Positions 22,150-32,400 of a stretch of 64,000 nucleotides of DNA are shown here, in pieces (the stretch's first letter is position 1; each line of letters begins with the position of its first letter). The DNA lies in NCBI GenBank assembly GCA_029204225.1, contig CM055110.1, forward strand, positions 39,743,515 to 39,807,514. The letters are read 5' to 3'. The notes beneath the pieces were generated by a model that was given only the letters and a program-made list of their open reading frames with translations, did not search any database and was not told the origin of the DNA. The translations under genes were made by a program, and so were the position numbers. The DNA comes from Diphasiastrum complanatum. Lineage: Eukaryota; Streptophyta; Lycopodiopsida; Lycopodiales; Lycopodiaceae.

Positions 22150-22747
22150 GGGCCCCCATTTTGAAAAAAAGATTTTAAAAAAAATGGGGGGAGGGGTATG
22201 AGAGTACAATTTCCCCTCCCCCCACCCTTGTACCTTAAAACAACCACCCCCTCCCCCCCACCCCGGCTCCCAGTGTACCGTCTCCGCTCCCTTGTACCTT
22301 CTCCTCTCCCTAACTCGCTGGCCGCTCCCCACACCCCGGACCGCTGGACCCCTTTGGGGCGCGGGGCCTGGATTGCACCACGACCCCCCCTCCTACTTCA
22401 AATGGGTTTTAATGTTTGGTAGGGGGCGCGGGAGGGGCCTTTTTTTTTAAATAGATGGACACACCCACCACGCACCCATCCCCGTGCTCCTGCCCACTTC
22501 GAGCAGCTGGCAAGGGTGGGCGCGCGGTGGGTGCTTCCACACATCAAGGCCCCCTCCCCCCCTATGTCATTCACTTCATTGGGGGAGGGGGTGCCATGTT
22601 GCAATCTAGAGGGAGGGCTCCGAAGGGGGCCAGCGGCCCGGAGGGTGGGGAGCGGCCAGCACGTCAGGGGATGTACAAGGGAGGGGGATGTACTCTCATC
22701 CCCCTCCCCCCATTTTTTTTTTTTTCCTTTTTTCAAAATGGGGGCCC
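22150..22747. mobile_element. GC-rich 598-bp element with about 57-bp terminal inverted repeats
   Basis: The left arm (22150-22207) reads GGGCCCCCATTTTGAAAA...ATGGGGGGAGGGG...GAGAGTAC. The right arm (22690-22747) is its reverse complement, GTACTCTCATCCCC...CAAAATGGGGGCCC, with a few indels in the A/T runs. The interior is strongly C/G-rich, unlike the surrounding DNA, and codes for nothing recognisable. No clear target-site duplication is visible. MITE or foldback-like; class not determined. Confidence 0.6.
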
Positions 22748-23036
22748 AAAGAAATTTTGGGCCCCATTTTCTCTCATTCTAACTAATTAAAAGCCATTTT
22801 GAAGGCTTTGAAAAAATGGAGAGTTTATATTGGATATAATATTTTAGGCTACTTTAAAATTTTCTGTCCTTGTGATATTATACTAGTTTCAAGTGCAGCC
22901 TATAAAAATCTGAGCTAACCCATGATAAACCCTGGGTGAACAGCCACATAGGACGATTAATGAGTTAATTAATCCCAATTAGCAAACATGTTTAGGCAAG
23001 GAAGAGGCCCTTTTTGAGTTCAAAAAGGGCCCTAAT
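22700..23036 (+). repeat. Dispersed GGGCCC-hairpin repeat, copy 2
   Basis: Partner of 740-1107. It holds a strong hairpin at 22735-22770 (AAAATGGGGGCCCAAA, loop GAAA, TTTTGGGCCCCATTTT) and a second one at 23002-23032 (GGCCCTTTTTGAGTTCAAAAAGGGCC). It overlaps the right arm of the GC-rich element. Its end coincides with the sudden end of the gypsy reading frame at 23032. Confidence 0.7.
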
Positions 23037-23871
23037 GAACTATTCGATCTAGCTCCTCGTCAAGATCTTTAAGGTTTAACGGGATTGTCTTACCAGGTCC
23101 TTCAAAGGAGTTGAAATTTGGTGTAGGTTTCTGGTGTGGCTGCGGTAACTGGATAACAACGTCATCTAGTGCAAAATCTTTGCACTTTTGTGGAAGATCG
23201 ACAGGTGGTTCCACAAAGTTTTCTGGGACTTTGGGAATCATCTGAGTTGAGTCACTACCAGACGTGGAAGCTTGGTTTGATGGTTTGGACTCTGTCTCTT
23301 TAGACAAGGGCTTAATCGGCTGCTTAAGCTGCTCACGCATTTGTTTTTGACGCTCGGTTAATTTTGTATCGACAATTTTGTTTTTTTGTAACCGAGGTTT
23401 TTGTGGTTTTTGAGTGGGCAGTGTTGTTGCCTCACTTATCATATCGGCATTGATTGTATCCCAGACTTCGTCTGGATAGACGTCCCATGTATATACTTTG
23501 GGTTTGGGCCTATATGCTTGTGTGTTGGGTACTTTGGATGTTAGTTGGACATGAGCCAACGGTCCTGGTGACTTGATCTCCTGAGGAATTGCTTTTGGCG
23601 GATAAGGTTGGGCATCTAGATTAAGGAGTACATGTTCATCTGTCATTTCAACATCATCCATGAAAAGAATACCTTCTTCGAAAACATGGGCGGTAGAGAC
23701 GCTAGGTTCTCTTGGGCACCACGCTATAGGAATCAGGTCAATCATCATAAGTGGAATGATGGGTGTATCAATGTTTGTAGAAGATGGGAGAATATCCACA
23801 GTTTCTGCAGCAATTTCGATACGACATCGATTGGAATCAGCACAGTCCAAGTGGCTAGTGCCTGACCCCAA
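23032..23871 (-). pseudogene. E3 linker between protease and missing RT
   Basis: About 280 residues, hydrophilic and proline/lysine-rich. Distinct stretches are FEEGILFMDDVEMTDEHVLL, RPKPKVYTWDVYPDEVWD, and a basic run TKLTERQKQMREQLKQPIK. It lies directly downstream of the protease but in another frame, with the shift near 23870. Its length and place fit the variable protease-RT spacer of some large gypsy elements. It stops exactly at the repeat boundary (DRIVH then TAG at 23032-23034), so the reading is artificially ended. No enzyme motif is present. Confidence 0.6.
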
Positions 23872-24641
23872 TTGATTATGTCCGTGGATCTTGTATAGTG
23901 GCCTTTTGGTTGGATCAGGACACTATCGGAGTTGTCATATGTTGTTGATGACCAATCATCAAAAATTTTAACAGGCTTGACATGGCCAGTTGAGCCAACA
24001 GTGACTCCTTTGTCATGATTGCCAAAGGTGATTTTGCTATGCTTCCAATCTTGGACAACTCCTACCATCTGGAGCCAAGGTGTACCAAGAAGGAGTTTAT
24101 AGGTATTGGCATCTTCTGGTAAGTCTAAGATGACACAATCGATCACAAATTTGACACCTTCTATTTGAACCTTAATGTTTGATAAATGACCAGTAGGGTC
24201 GGTAACTAGTTGATCAGCCATGCGAAGTTTGTATCGTGGTTGATCGAGGGTATGGAAGCCCCATGACTTTGCCAAGGACAAAGCCATTATATTTATGTCT
24301 GATCCGCTATCAAGGATAGCAGATACTGTGGGATAGTATTTGTAGGACAAAGGCAAGGTGATGCTAGTCCCCTTAGCAACACCTATATTTAGTAGATTCA
24401 TAGAAATCTGGGAAATTTCAAGAATCTCTTCTGTTTTTCGCTGTTCATCAGGAATAGTAGATAGCTGAAAACTAAGATGGATATAATGTTGAAGTCCGGT
24501 GAAGGATTTTATTGCGCTATGGAACGGCATGGTGAGTTGAGCTTGTAGGAGGTCAGAAAATACTTTAAGTCCTTGTAGGGATTGCTCCTTCTCGGGGATT
24601 TGAGCTGATAACAGACTTTTTGTATGTTTTTCCTCTCGCAA
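23872..24641 (-). pseudogene. E3 aspartic protease
   Basis: The frame contains the retroviral-type active-site motif AILDSGSDINIM (Asp-Ser-Gly) and about 90 residues later the second conserved element KLLLGTPWLQ, both typical of Ty3/gypsy proteases. Between them are RMADQLVTDPTGHL and a V-rich strand region (FVIDCVILDLP), as in this fold. Downstream WKHSKITFGNHDKGV closes the domain. The catalytic triad residues are retained, but the continuation is frameshifted near 23870, and the upstream gag is broken. Confidence 0.75.
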
Positions 24642-24699
24642 AAACTCATCTCAAAATTCATTGTATTGTCTTTGTCCCACGTGTGGGTCTGGGTAGTCT

Positions 24700-26505
24700 T
24701 TGGGTAATGTGGAAGCTGTCAAGTGGCTTCCATGTGGGTCAGGTGATTTAGCATGAGTTTATTGTTAGTCTTGTTGATGGCATTGTGCTCTAGTGAGAAC
24801 TCTAACAGGTTCGGATGATATATGATATGCGGGAAGGATCTTGTTAGGTTGTTTAGGGAAGTCTTTGAAACTGTGTTTACAAACACAATCTGGGCAATCC
24901 GCATGGTATTGGTTCTTAACTTTATAGTCAACCATGAAGTGGCTAGTTTCAACACAAATAAAACAATGGTTGCTCATTGGGCCTGTGGCAATAGCATAAC
25001 CATCTTGGATGGCTAGCTGTGCTAGATTTTTTGGTGGTGTGGAGTACTCACCCCATTTGCACGAGCATGAGTTGTCGGTTGGGTATTGTTGAGAACTAAC
25101 AGATGGAAGTGTTGTATCGTGATGATATGAGTGATCGTAGGAATTTTCTACCAGATGTGTTGTGCAGATTCTCGAGGGTGTCTATGTTTTTGTGCTCCTA
25201 GATCAGGTTGTCCTCGTGGAGGTGGTCCTAAGAGCGCCAGCTATGGTTGAGATTCATGTCTAGGTTGCCTGGGCAACTCTTGTATATGGACTTGGTTGTT
25301 TCGTGGTTGGTAGTGTGTGTGTTTGGTTCTGTGAAACAAACTCCTGTTAAGGAGGTTGATAATGTCCCCTGACTGGTTGTGAGGCTGGTTCCTCAGGTTA
25401 TAATAGCAATAGAGTGATGTATGTCCCATAAAGTCACAAATATCGCATTTGATCAATGAAGTGTCTGGGACATGCTGGTATGATGGGCACTCATTGCCAG
25501 TGTGTGCACGACGACAGTGAGGGCACCATGTATTCTCTCGTCTATGGTGGATTTGGCAAATGGGTAACTAACCTAGCATCAAACTCTGGATGGACCTAAG
25601 AGTGTTTTGAAACTCTTTCGTGAGTTTCTCCATATGTTGTTGGTGTTGCAGGTTAAGCAACTCCATTTGTGTTTTCCACAACTGTTCTCGTGTTTCCTTG
25701 TTTGGTCGAGTTTCTTGGATAACATGATGTGATCTCCGTTCACGAGGCTCATCGACATATGATCCCTCGTCTTCTTCTCGAATAGCATCAGACATGGCTT
25801 GTTTCAATGATGTGTATTCATCATTGGAGCGAAGTTCACGTCGTATCCATCGGGGGAGTCCAACGAGGAACCAAATTATGAGCATAGACTCAGTGGGTTG
25901 CTCCTGTTTAATCTTTTAAATCGTTCAATGTAGTCACGTACTTTCTCATCTTTTGTCATTTTGATGTTACTTAGTTTGACAAAAGGACTTTCGATCAAGC
26001 AAAATGGCTTGAAGCGTTTGATAAATGCCTCCTTCAAGAGTGACCAATCTCGTTTATCTTCACAATCAAGGTTAAAAAACCATTCTCGTGCTCGATTGAT
26101 CATGGTCATCGTTACCGTCGTACTTAGGTAAATCTAGCTTTGGAGTACATTTTTTAGTACATGGAATATTATTTGCAAAAGCTTCGGTTAAGTGAGCTCG
26201 TGCATATGAAGATTCTGCATCATAAAAATGTGGTCGATCGTATGGAGCTTCAAAACGCATGGGTTCCCAACGGTCAAATGAGTTGGTGGATGGCTCTTGG
26301 ACTTGGGATTTCATCTTGGAATATATATTAATCGAGCCTGTTCGGTGGATGGAGAGACCATCTTTGGTGAATAGTCCTCTGTGAAATTCGGATCGTAAGG
26401 ACGATCCATAACAACTCTAGAATACCTTAGGATTGTAGAAATAGGCCTCTTGGACTCCTTGGTAACTTGACTGGTGTTGGGACGTAATTTTAAAAGTCTG
26501 GTCAT
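24700..26505 (-). pseudogene. E3 Gag with three zinc-knuckle-like sites
   Basis: The N-terminus (from 26505, MTRLLKLRPNTSQVTK) leads to CTPKLDLPKYDGNDD at about 26120, the usual lead-in to a gypsy Gag core. The next block, REWFFNLDCEDKRDW, LKEAFIKRFKPF and DEKVRDYIERFKRL (26090-25880), is in another frame; roughly half of the core between them is deleted. A coiled, charged segment (25885-25570) follows. Zinc knuckles read CPHCRRAHTGNEC (about 25530, CX2CX3HX4C), CDICDFMGHTSLYC (25440, CX2CX4HX4C) and a degenerate CFICVETSHFMVDY (24965, last Cys replaced by Tyr). Frameshifts separate most blocks. Confidence 0.7.
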
Positions 26506-26559
26506 TGGTGAAAATTTAAAGGCTCATGCTGCATCTCCCTGGTGGTGCAAGTGCAGTCT

Positions 26560-26990
26560 GTTAATGTGGTAATGCGGTGGGAGTGCGGTCTGTTGCGGTG
26601 CGAGTGTGGTGGTAATGTGATGCGATTGCAGTGGAATACAGTTTAAAGGTGGTGAAAATGTGGTGCAAGGTCGAAATGCGATGCAAGGACTGTTGGATGC
26701 AGTGCAAGGGTATTTGGATGTGGTGCAAGGGCGGTCGGAATGCGGTTGCTACGGTTCAACAATGGAGGCGGATGGAATGTGATCTGTTTGTAGTTGACTG
26801 TGGTCGCTACGGTGCAAGGGCTAATGTGGTTTGAGTGTGGTGCATTTGTGGTTGAATGCAGGCGCTATGGTTCAAAGGCTGATGTGGTTTGGGTGTGGTT
26901 GAATGCATTCACTACGGTTCAAGGTGGTCGTTACGGTTCAATGTGGTCACTACGGTTGAATGCAGTCACTATGGTTCAAGGCGATCACTA
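26560..26990 (-). repeat. E3 leader: GT-rich degenerate repeats
   Basis: Imperfect units of the type CACTACGGTTCAATGTGGT and GTGGTGCAAGG fill this stretch, strongly strand-asymmetric (G/T on the plus strand). Confidence 0.7.
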
Positions 26991-26991
26991 T

Positions 26992-27260
26992 GATAGCTGG
27001 GGTGCGGTTGTTTGTGGGTGAATACGATAGTTGGGGTGTGGTTGTTTGCGGTTGAATGTGGGTGAAGACGATAGCTGGGGTGCGGTTGTTTGCGGTTGGA
27101 TGTGGGTGAATACGATAGTTGTAGTGTGGTTGTTTGTAGTTGAATGTGGGTGAATACGATAGTTGGAGGTTCAGTTGTTTGTAGTCGAATGCGGGTGAAT
27201 ACGATAGTTGGAGGCTCAGTTGTTTGCGATCGAATGCGGGTGAATACAATAGTTGGAGGC
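26992..27260 (-). repeat. E3 leader: 44-bp minisatellite
   Basis: About six units of GATAGTTGGGGTGTGGTTGT...GAATGTGGGTGAATAC, period near 44, with point changes between units. Confidence 0.9.
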
Positions 27261-27436
27261 TAGTTGCAGTTGCTATGGTTTACTATGGTGCAGCTGGCGG
27301 TTCATATGGATCGTCAGATATAACTCCAAAAAACGTCAGATATAGATCGTTGATTCAAGCTGTCGGATCTGATGTATGTTGTACTCGTCAAGTTCTGATC
27401 GTCATTTGAAAGTTCTGTGGTCTGGCGTGGATTTGG

Positions 27437-27803
27437 TCTGGTTGAGATGGTGAGGAACCCCTTCAGTCGAGATTGGACCCAGAGCCTCCAGTGGAGATTT
27501 GATCGAAACCCTTCGGTCGAGATCTGATCAAAAACCCGTCGGTCGAGATTTAATAGAATTTTGTTGGTCGAGATTTGATACAGTCTCTTCGGTTGAGATT
27601 TGAAAGAGCGTTCCAGTTGAGAATTGAGCGATTGGCTTCGGTTGAGATGGGAGCGATGGGATCCGGTTGAGAATTGAGCAATGGGCTCCGGTTGAGATTT
27701 GATAGGAAGCATCTAGTTGAGATTTAACAGGAAGCCTCTGGTTGAGATTTGGGCGGAAGGCTCTAGTTGAGATTTAATACTTGGTCGAGAGTTGGTGTGT
27801 AGC
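27437..27803 (-). repeat. E3 leader: about 31-bp minisatellite
   Basis: About twelve units starting GGTTGAGATTTGA or GGTCGAGATTTGA, period 29-32. A different unit from the 44-bp array next to it. Confidence 0.9.
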
Positions 27804-27989
27804 GGTCCAGTCCAGACGAGAGTCGTGGAGCTCGGCTTGGTAAGGAGCGTGAAGCCTCAGTCAAGAACTGAGCTGACCGTCGATGAAGACCAAAGTAGCG
27901 AGCTCGGCAAGGATGCATGTGTGAGACTGCAGAGTTATGATTTGGCAGCACAGATCAGAAAGGTTTGGCTTGGATAAATGTCAGTGTAG

Positions 27990-28005
27990 CTGTGGAATGA
28001 CACCA
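27990..28005 (-). other. PBS-like site of E3
   Basis: The minus strand reads TGGTGTCATTCCACAG two bases inside a TGTTCACA LTR-like terminus at 28008. Position and TGG start fit a primer binding site; I could not match it to a particular tRNA. Confidence 0.5.
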
Positions 28006-28007
28006 AA

Positions 28008-28772
28008 TGTTCACATATTCCACTAAATCTGTGAACACAATTTTTTTAATCATTCATTCTTCTTTTGTTACTTTTGTAAGTTACTATTCTTTACGGTTTG
28101 GTCTTCTTATTAGAATGGTTTCCAAGCATAAGCGTTTCTCATATTACAATGTGTATTCCCAGCCTGTCAGTGGGGAGAAACGGATACGTTACTCAGCTAC
28201 ATGCATCTACAAGCCATGCAACCCTAGCTCAATATAGATCAACGTTCTGAATCAGAGAGCAATGTTACAATTTATCTACCAAAATCAAGGAATGAAGCAA
28301 TGACAAGATTAAACTACTCAGCAAGAAAACAAAAAACAAGAAAACTAGCATCCTAACAGCATTCTAGCAGCCCAAGGATCAAGAAAGACCCATTTCCTGA
28401 TGCTTGGAATGCCCAAGAACAATCAAGGACAAGATTGTTAAAAGGTATGCAGATCAGATCCACACTCTCAGTCTCTATAGTTTACCTGCATGCTGAAACT
28501 ACAAAAATCAAGAAACAAAAAAGTTAATCCACATCTACTTTCCACAAGCAAGAGAGTAAGCAAACAATCTAATTAATCCACAAACACAAAGGGAAATCAG
28601 AACATGCTCATAGAAATTTCACTCAAGAAGATTGCCATGAACAAGGAGCTTTATGATCATCAAGAACTCGTGGAAGATCTTCTTTATTCACTCAAGAGCA
28701 AATGACAATACAATCAAAGCTCCCTCACAAGAGAGGGGGGCCCTTAAAAAAGCAAAAAGACTGCCCATGTGG
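28008..28772 (-). repeat. LTR-like repeat flanking E3, part 1 (split by E4)
   Basis: It starts TGTTCACATATTCC next to the E3 PBS-like site, so on the minus strand it is the end of the probable E3 5' LTR. E4 splits it at the TGTGG duplication; part 2 is 35191 to about 35452. Joined length is about 1 kb. The outer boundary is not certain. Confidence 0.5.
28768..28772. repeat. Target-site duplication of E4 (TGTGG), left
   Basis: TGTGG precedes the LTR start at 28773 and recurs at 35191-35195. Confidence 0.93.
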
Positions 28773-29427
28773 TGTGAAAAATACAGATCCTAAGTGGATC
28801 TAAACTCCAAGATCATTGGCTTGAATGCTTGCACTCCAAACTACATAAGCTAGGAATTGGCAACACATTCTATGCTACCTAGAATGCAAAGAACTTGATC
28901 AAAAAGCATTTACCACAAATGGAAACTTCCATAAACATCAAGTGCGGCCCAAAATAGCATTATACAGTCCATAATACATCAGCCTACCACTTTTGGAAAG
29001 CACCTAAGATCATACACAATAGCTTGAAGACAATACACACAACAATGCTCTCAATGGAGGAAGAAACAATGACAATGATCTATTGATCTCAATGAAGCAT
29101 ACAAAAGGTTTCTCCAACCTGTTCTCCACGACTTCCCTATTATTTATGGATGAGGAAGATGACTCTCTCTCCTCTCTCTAGAAGGTACTTGACCCTAGAT
29201 ATTCCCTATATAGGAAAAATAGCTAAAAATGGCTTATATGACCAAAATACATCAAAATGGTCTCATTTTGAAGGGTATGAAGTTTGACACTTCATCATAC
29301 TGAAAAAATACAGTAAATAAAAACATTGTGGCCTGGTTCACACGTGCGAAACTTCAGAACCAAAACTATTTACAATTTTAGCCAATTTAGGCCTCAAACT
29401 AGCTAGGAAATGTTGACAATTTTCACA
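28773..29427 (-). repeat. 3' LTR of E4
   Basis: Begins TGTGAAAAAT and ends ATTTTCACA, an 8-bp terminal inverted repeat. It carries CACACGTGCG at 29339-29348 and a CCTATATAGG TATA-like site near 29205. Confidence 0.96.
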
Positions 29428-32400
29428 CTCCCTCTTCAACATTGGATGCTAGTTTCAACATAGTCTTTGAGCACATTCCAAGATTAGATCTATGCATTAA
29501 ATATAGGTCCTTTCCCAATGGTTTGGTGAAGATATCAGCCACACACTCCTTTGAAGAGACATGTTGAAGCTCCACCTCTTTGGCAATGACTTGATCTCTC
29601 ACAAAATGGTGAGCAATCTCAATGTGCTTGCTCCTTGCATGAAAAACAGGATTGCTTGCCAAGCTTTGGGCTGAAAGGTTATCACAAAGTATGATTGGAG
29701 TCTTCTCTGGTTCCAGCAAGTGAAGATCCAATAACATCCTCTTGATCCAAAGAATCTCCTTGGTGCATGTTGTTAATGCCTTGTACTCGGCTTCGGTGGA
29801 AGATAGAGAGATAGTTGGTTGCTTCTTTGATAGCCATGAGACCACTCCATCTCCAAGATAGATTGCAAAGGCACTTGTTGACTTCCTATCCATTTGATCA
29901 CCTGCAAAATCTGAATCTGAAAATCCACAAAGGTTAGGTGTAGTACCTCCATACAAGATGCCAAAATCTCTAGATCCCGAGATGTATCTAAGTACTCTCT
30001 TTCCTAGCTTCCAATGAGCCTCACTAGGATCTTGCATAATTTGACTTAGTTTACCAACCACAAAGCTTAGATCAGGTCTTGTGATGGTTAACCATATAAG
30101 AGATCCTATTAGCTTTCTATAGAGAGTAATGTCCTTGAAGGATCTTTCATTACTTCTTGTAGTTAGCTTTACATTTGATTCCATAGGAGTAGAAACAACT
30201 TTACAATCTTCCATATGAAACCTTTTTAGAATAGAGTTAACATACTTTTCTTGACATATGAATGTAGATTTAGAAGTTCTAATAATCTCTATTCCTAAGA
30301 TATAATGAAGTTTACCAAGATCTTGAATTTCAAACTCTCTTTTGAGTGCCATCTTGATTTCATCTATATCTAGATTGTTACCACCACTTAAGATAATGTC
30401 ATCAACATAGAACAAAAGTAAAGTGATATCATTTTCATTCAATCTAAAGTAGAGAGAATGATCATACTCACTCATAACAAAGTTTTGAGAAAGTAAGAAG
30501 GAATTGAGCTTAGCATACCAACTCCTTGGTGCTTGCTTTAGCCCATACAAACTCTTCTGGAGATAGCACACATGATTAGGCTCATCATGTGAAACATAGC
30601 CCTCGGGTTGCTCCATGTAAATATCTTCTTCAAGATCACCATTCAAGAAGGCATTAGTAACATCCATTTGCCACATATCCCAATCATAAAGAGTTGCAAG
30701 AGAGATTAGGATTCGAATAGTTACCATCTTTGCCACGGGTGCAAAGGTCTCATCATAGTCAATACCATATTCTTGAGCATACCCCTTTGCCACCAACCTT
30801 GCCTTGTACTTGTTGATTGATCCATCTTGATTTGTCTTGATCTTGAAGATCCACTTACAACCAATTGCCTTCTTGTCCTTTGGAAGCTTTACCAACCTCC
30901 ATGTGTTGCTTTTGATGAGTGCTTGATGCTCATGATCCATGGCTTGGATCCATTCCTTCTTTTGAATTGCTTCACCTACACAAGTTGGTTCATCAAAAGA
31001 GGTAAGAAAAGCAAAGTTAGAGTTGTCCACCACTTGCTTTCTTTTTTCATCATAGGTTAGCCTTGATGGCTTAGCCCTTTGCCTTTGAGTCTTCCTTGAA
31101 GTTTGCTTTGGAGTGGCATCTCCATCTTCATCCAAGACATCTTGCACATCATGATGATTAGTAGGCACATCAACATCAACATCAACAACATTGGAAACAT
31201 TCTCTTCATGAAAGATGACATCCCTACTTATGACAACTTTCTTTGTAGAAGGAATGTACACTTTGTAAGCCTTGCTTACTTCACTATAGCCAACAAACAC
31301 ACCCTTCTTTGATGAAGGATCTTCTTTAGTTCTATCATCAAGTGTGATATTGACAAAACATGTACATCCAAAGATCCTACAATGCTTGACACTCGGCCTT
31401 CTACCATAAAGAACCTCATGAGGAGTTTTACCATCCAAGGAAGCACTTGTCCATCTATTACATAGATAGTTAGCACATGCTAAAGCTTCCCCCCAAAAAG
31501 ACTTAGCAAGATTAGCATGTAGTCTCATTGCCTTGGCACATTCACAAAGGGTTCTATTCTTCCTCTCGGCCACTCCATTCTGTTGTGGAGTCCTAGGACT
31601 AGACATCTCCCTCTTAATCCCATGTGCTATACAAAAGTCTTTGAACCTATTTGAGGTGTATTCCCCTCCATTATCAGATCTTAAGCATTTGATCTTTGTA
31701 TTGAATTGGTTTTCCATTTCATTCTTGAACTTGACAAATGCAGCAAACACTTCATCCTTACTTTTAAGAAGATAGATCCAAGTATACCTACTAAAGTCAT
31801 CAATGAAAGTTGCATACATCTTTGCCCCACCATTGCTAGTTGTACTAGAAGAATGAATATCAGAATACACAAGTTGAAAAGCTTCTTTAGATCTAGAAGT
31901 AGATCTAGAATAAGCAAGTCTATGAGATTTGGACAAGGCACAATGTTCACAAACACTATTGTTTGCAACAAGACTTTTAGGGAGACCAAGAACAAGCTCT
32001 TTCTTTGCCATTACCTCCAAAGATTTGAAGTTGGGATGGCCCAACCTCTTGTGCCAAACTTCTTGGTTTGTCAATTGCTCCCTAGCCATACATCCTTCAT
32101 GATTAGAGATCACACATGCATCAAGCTTGAAAAGTTTACCATGCCTCCTACCTTGAGCAATCAAGGATCCACATTTACTTATCAAACATGCATCTCCAAT
32201 GAACTCCACATCAAGTCCTTTGTCAATCATTTGACTTACACTAAGCAAATTCTTAGTGATTGAAGGAATGTACAAAACATTTTCAAGATTTGCTTTCCTA
32301 TTTGTTGAAAGGGAAATAGGAATAGTGCCTATGCCTTTGATGTCACATTGACCATCATTTGCAGTGTAGATGATGTTACCTTCTCCCTCATAAGACAATA

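Larger units (their letters stand above)
23034..28007 (-). mobile_element. E3: decayed Ty3/gypsy element, 5' part
   Basis: On the minus strand, in order: PBS-like site (28005-27990), GT-rich leader with minisatellites (27985-26510), gag (26505-24700), protease (24641-23890) and a long linker (23870-23032). RT, RNase H and integrase are absent because the element is cut off where the GGGCCC-hairpin repeat begins. Several frameshifts and one internal gag deletion make it non-coding. Confidence 0.8.

Noticed and set aside
22096-22790. Several overlapping frames of 70-110 codons in the GC-rich stretch
   Set aside because: Gly/Pro-rich readings on both strands come from the G/C-run composition of an inverted-repeat element.
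26631-27409. Open frames across the E3 leader on both strands
   Set aside because: They arise because minisatellite periods (44 and about 31 bp) avoid stops locally; no family is recognised and codons simply repeat.
26992-27803. CRISPR array
   Set aside because: Units are contiguous tandem repeats without unique spacers, and the genome is clearly plant.
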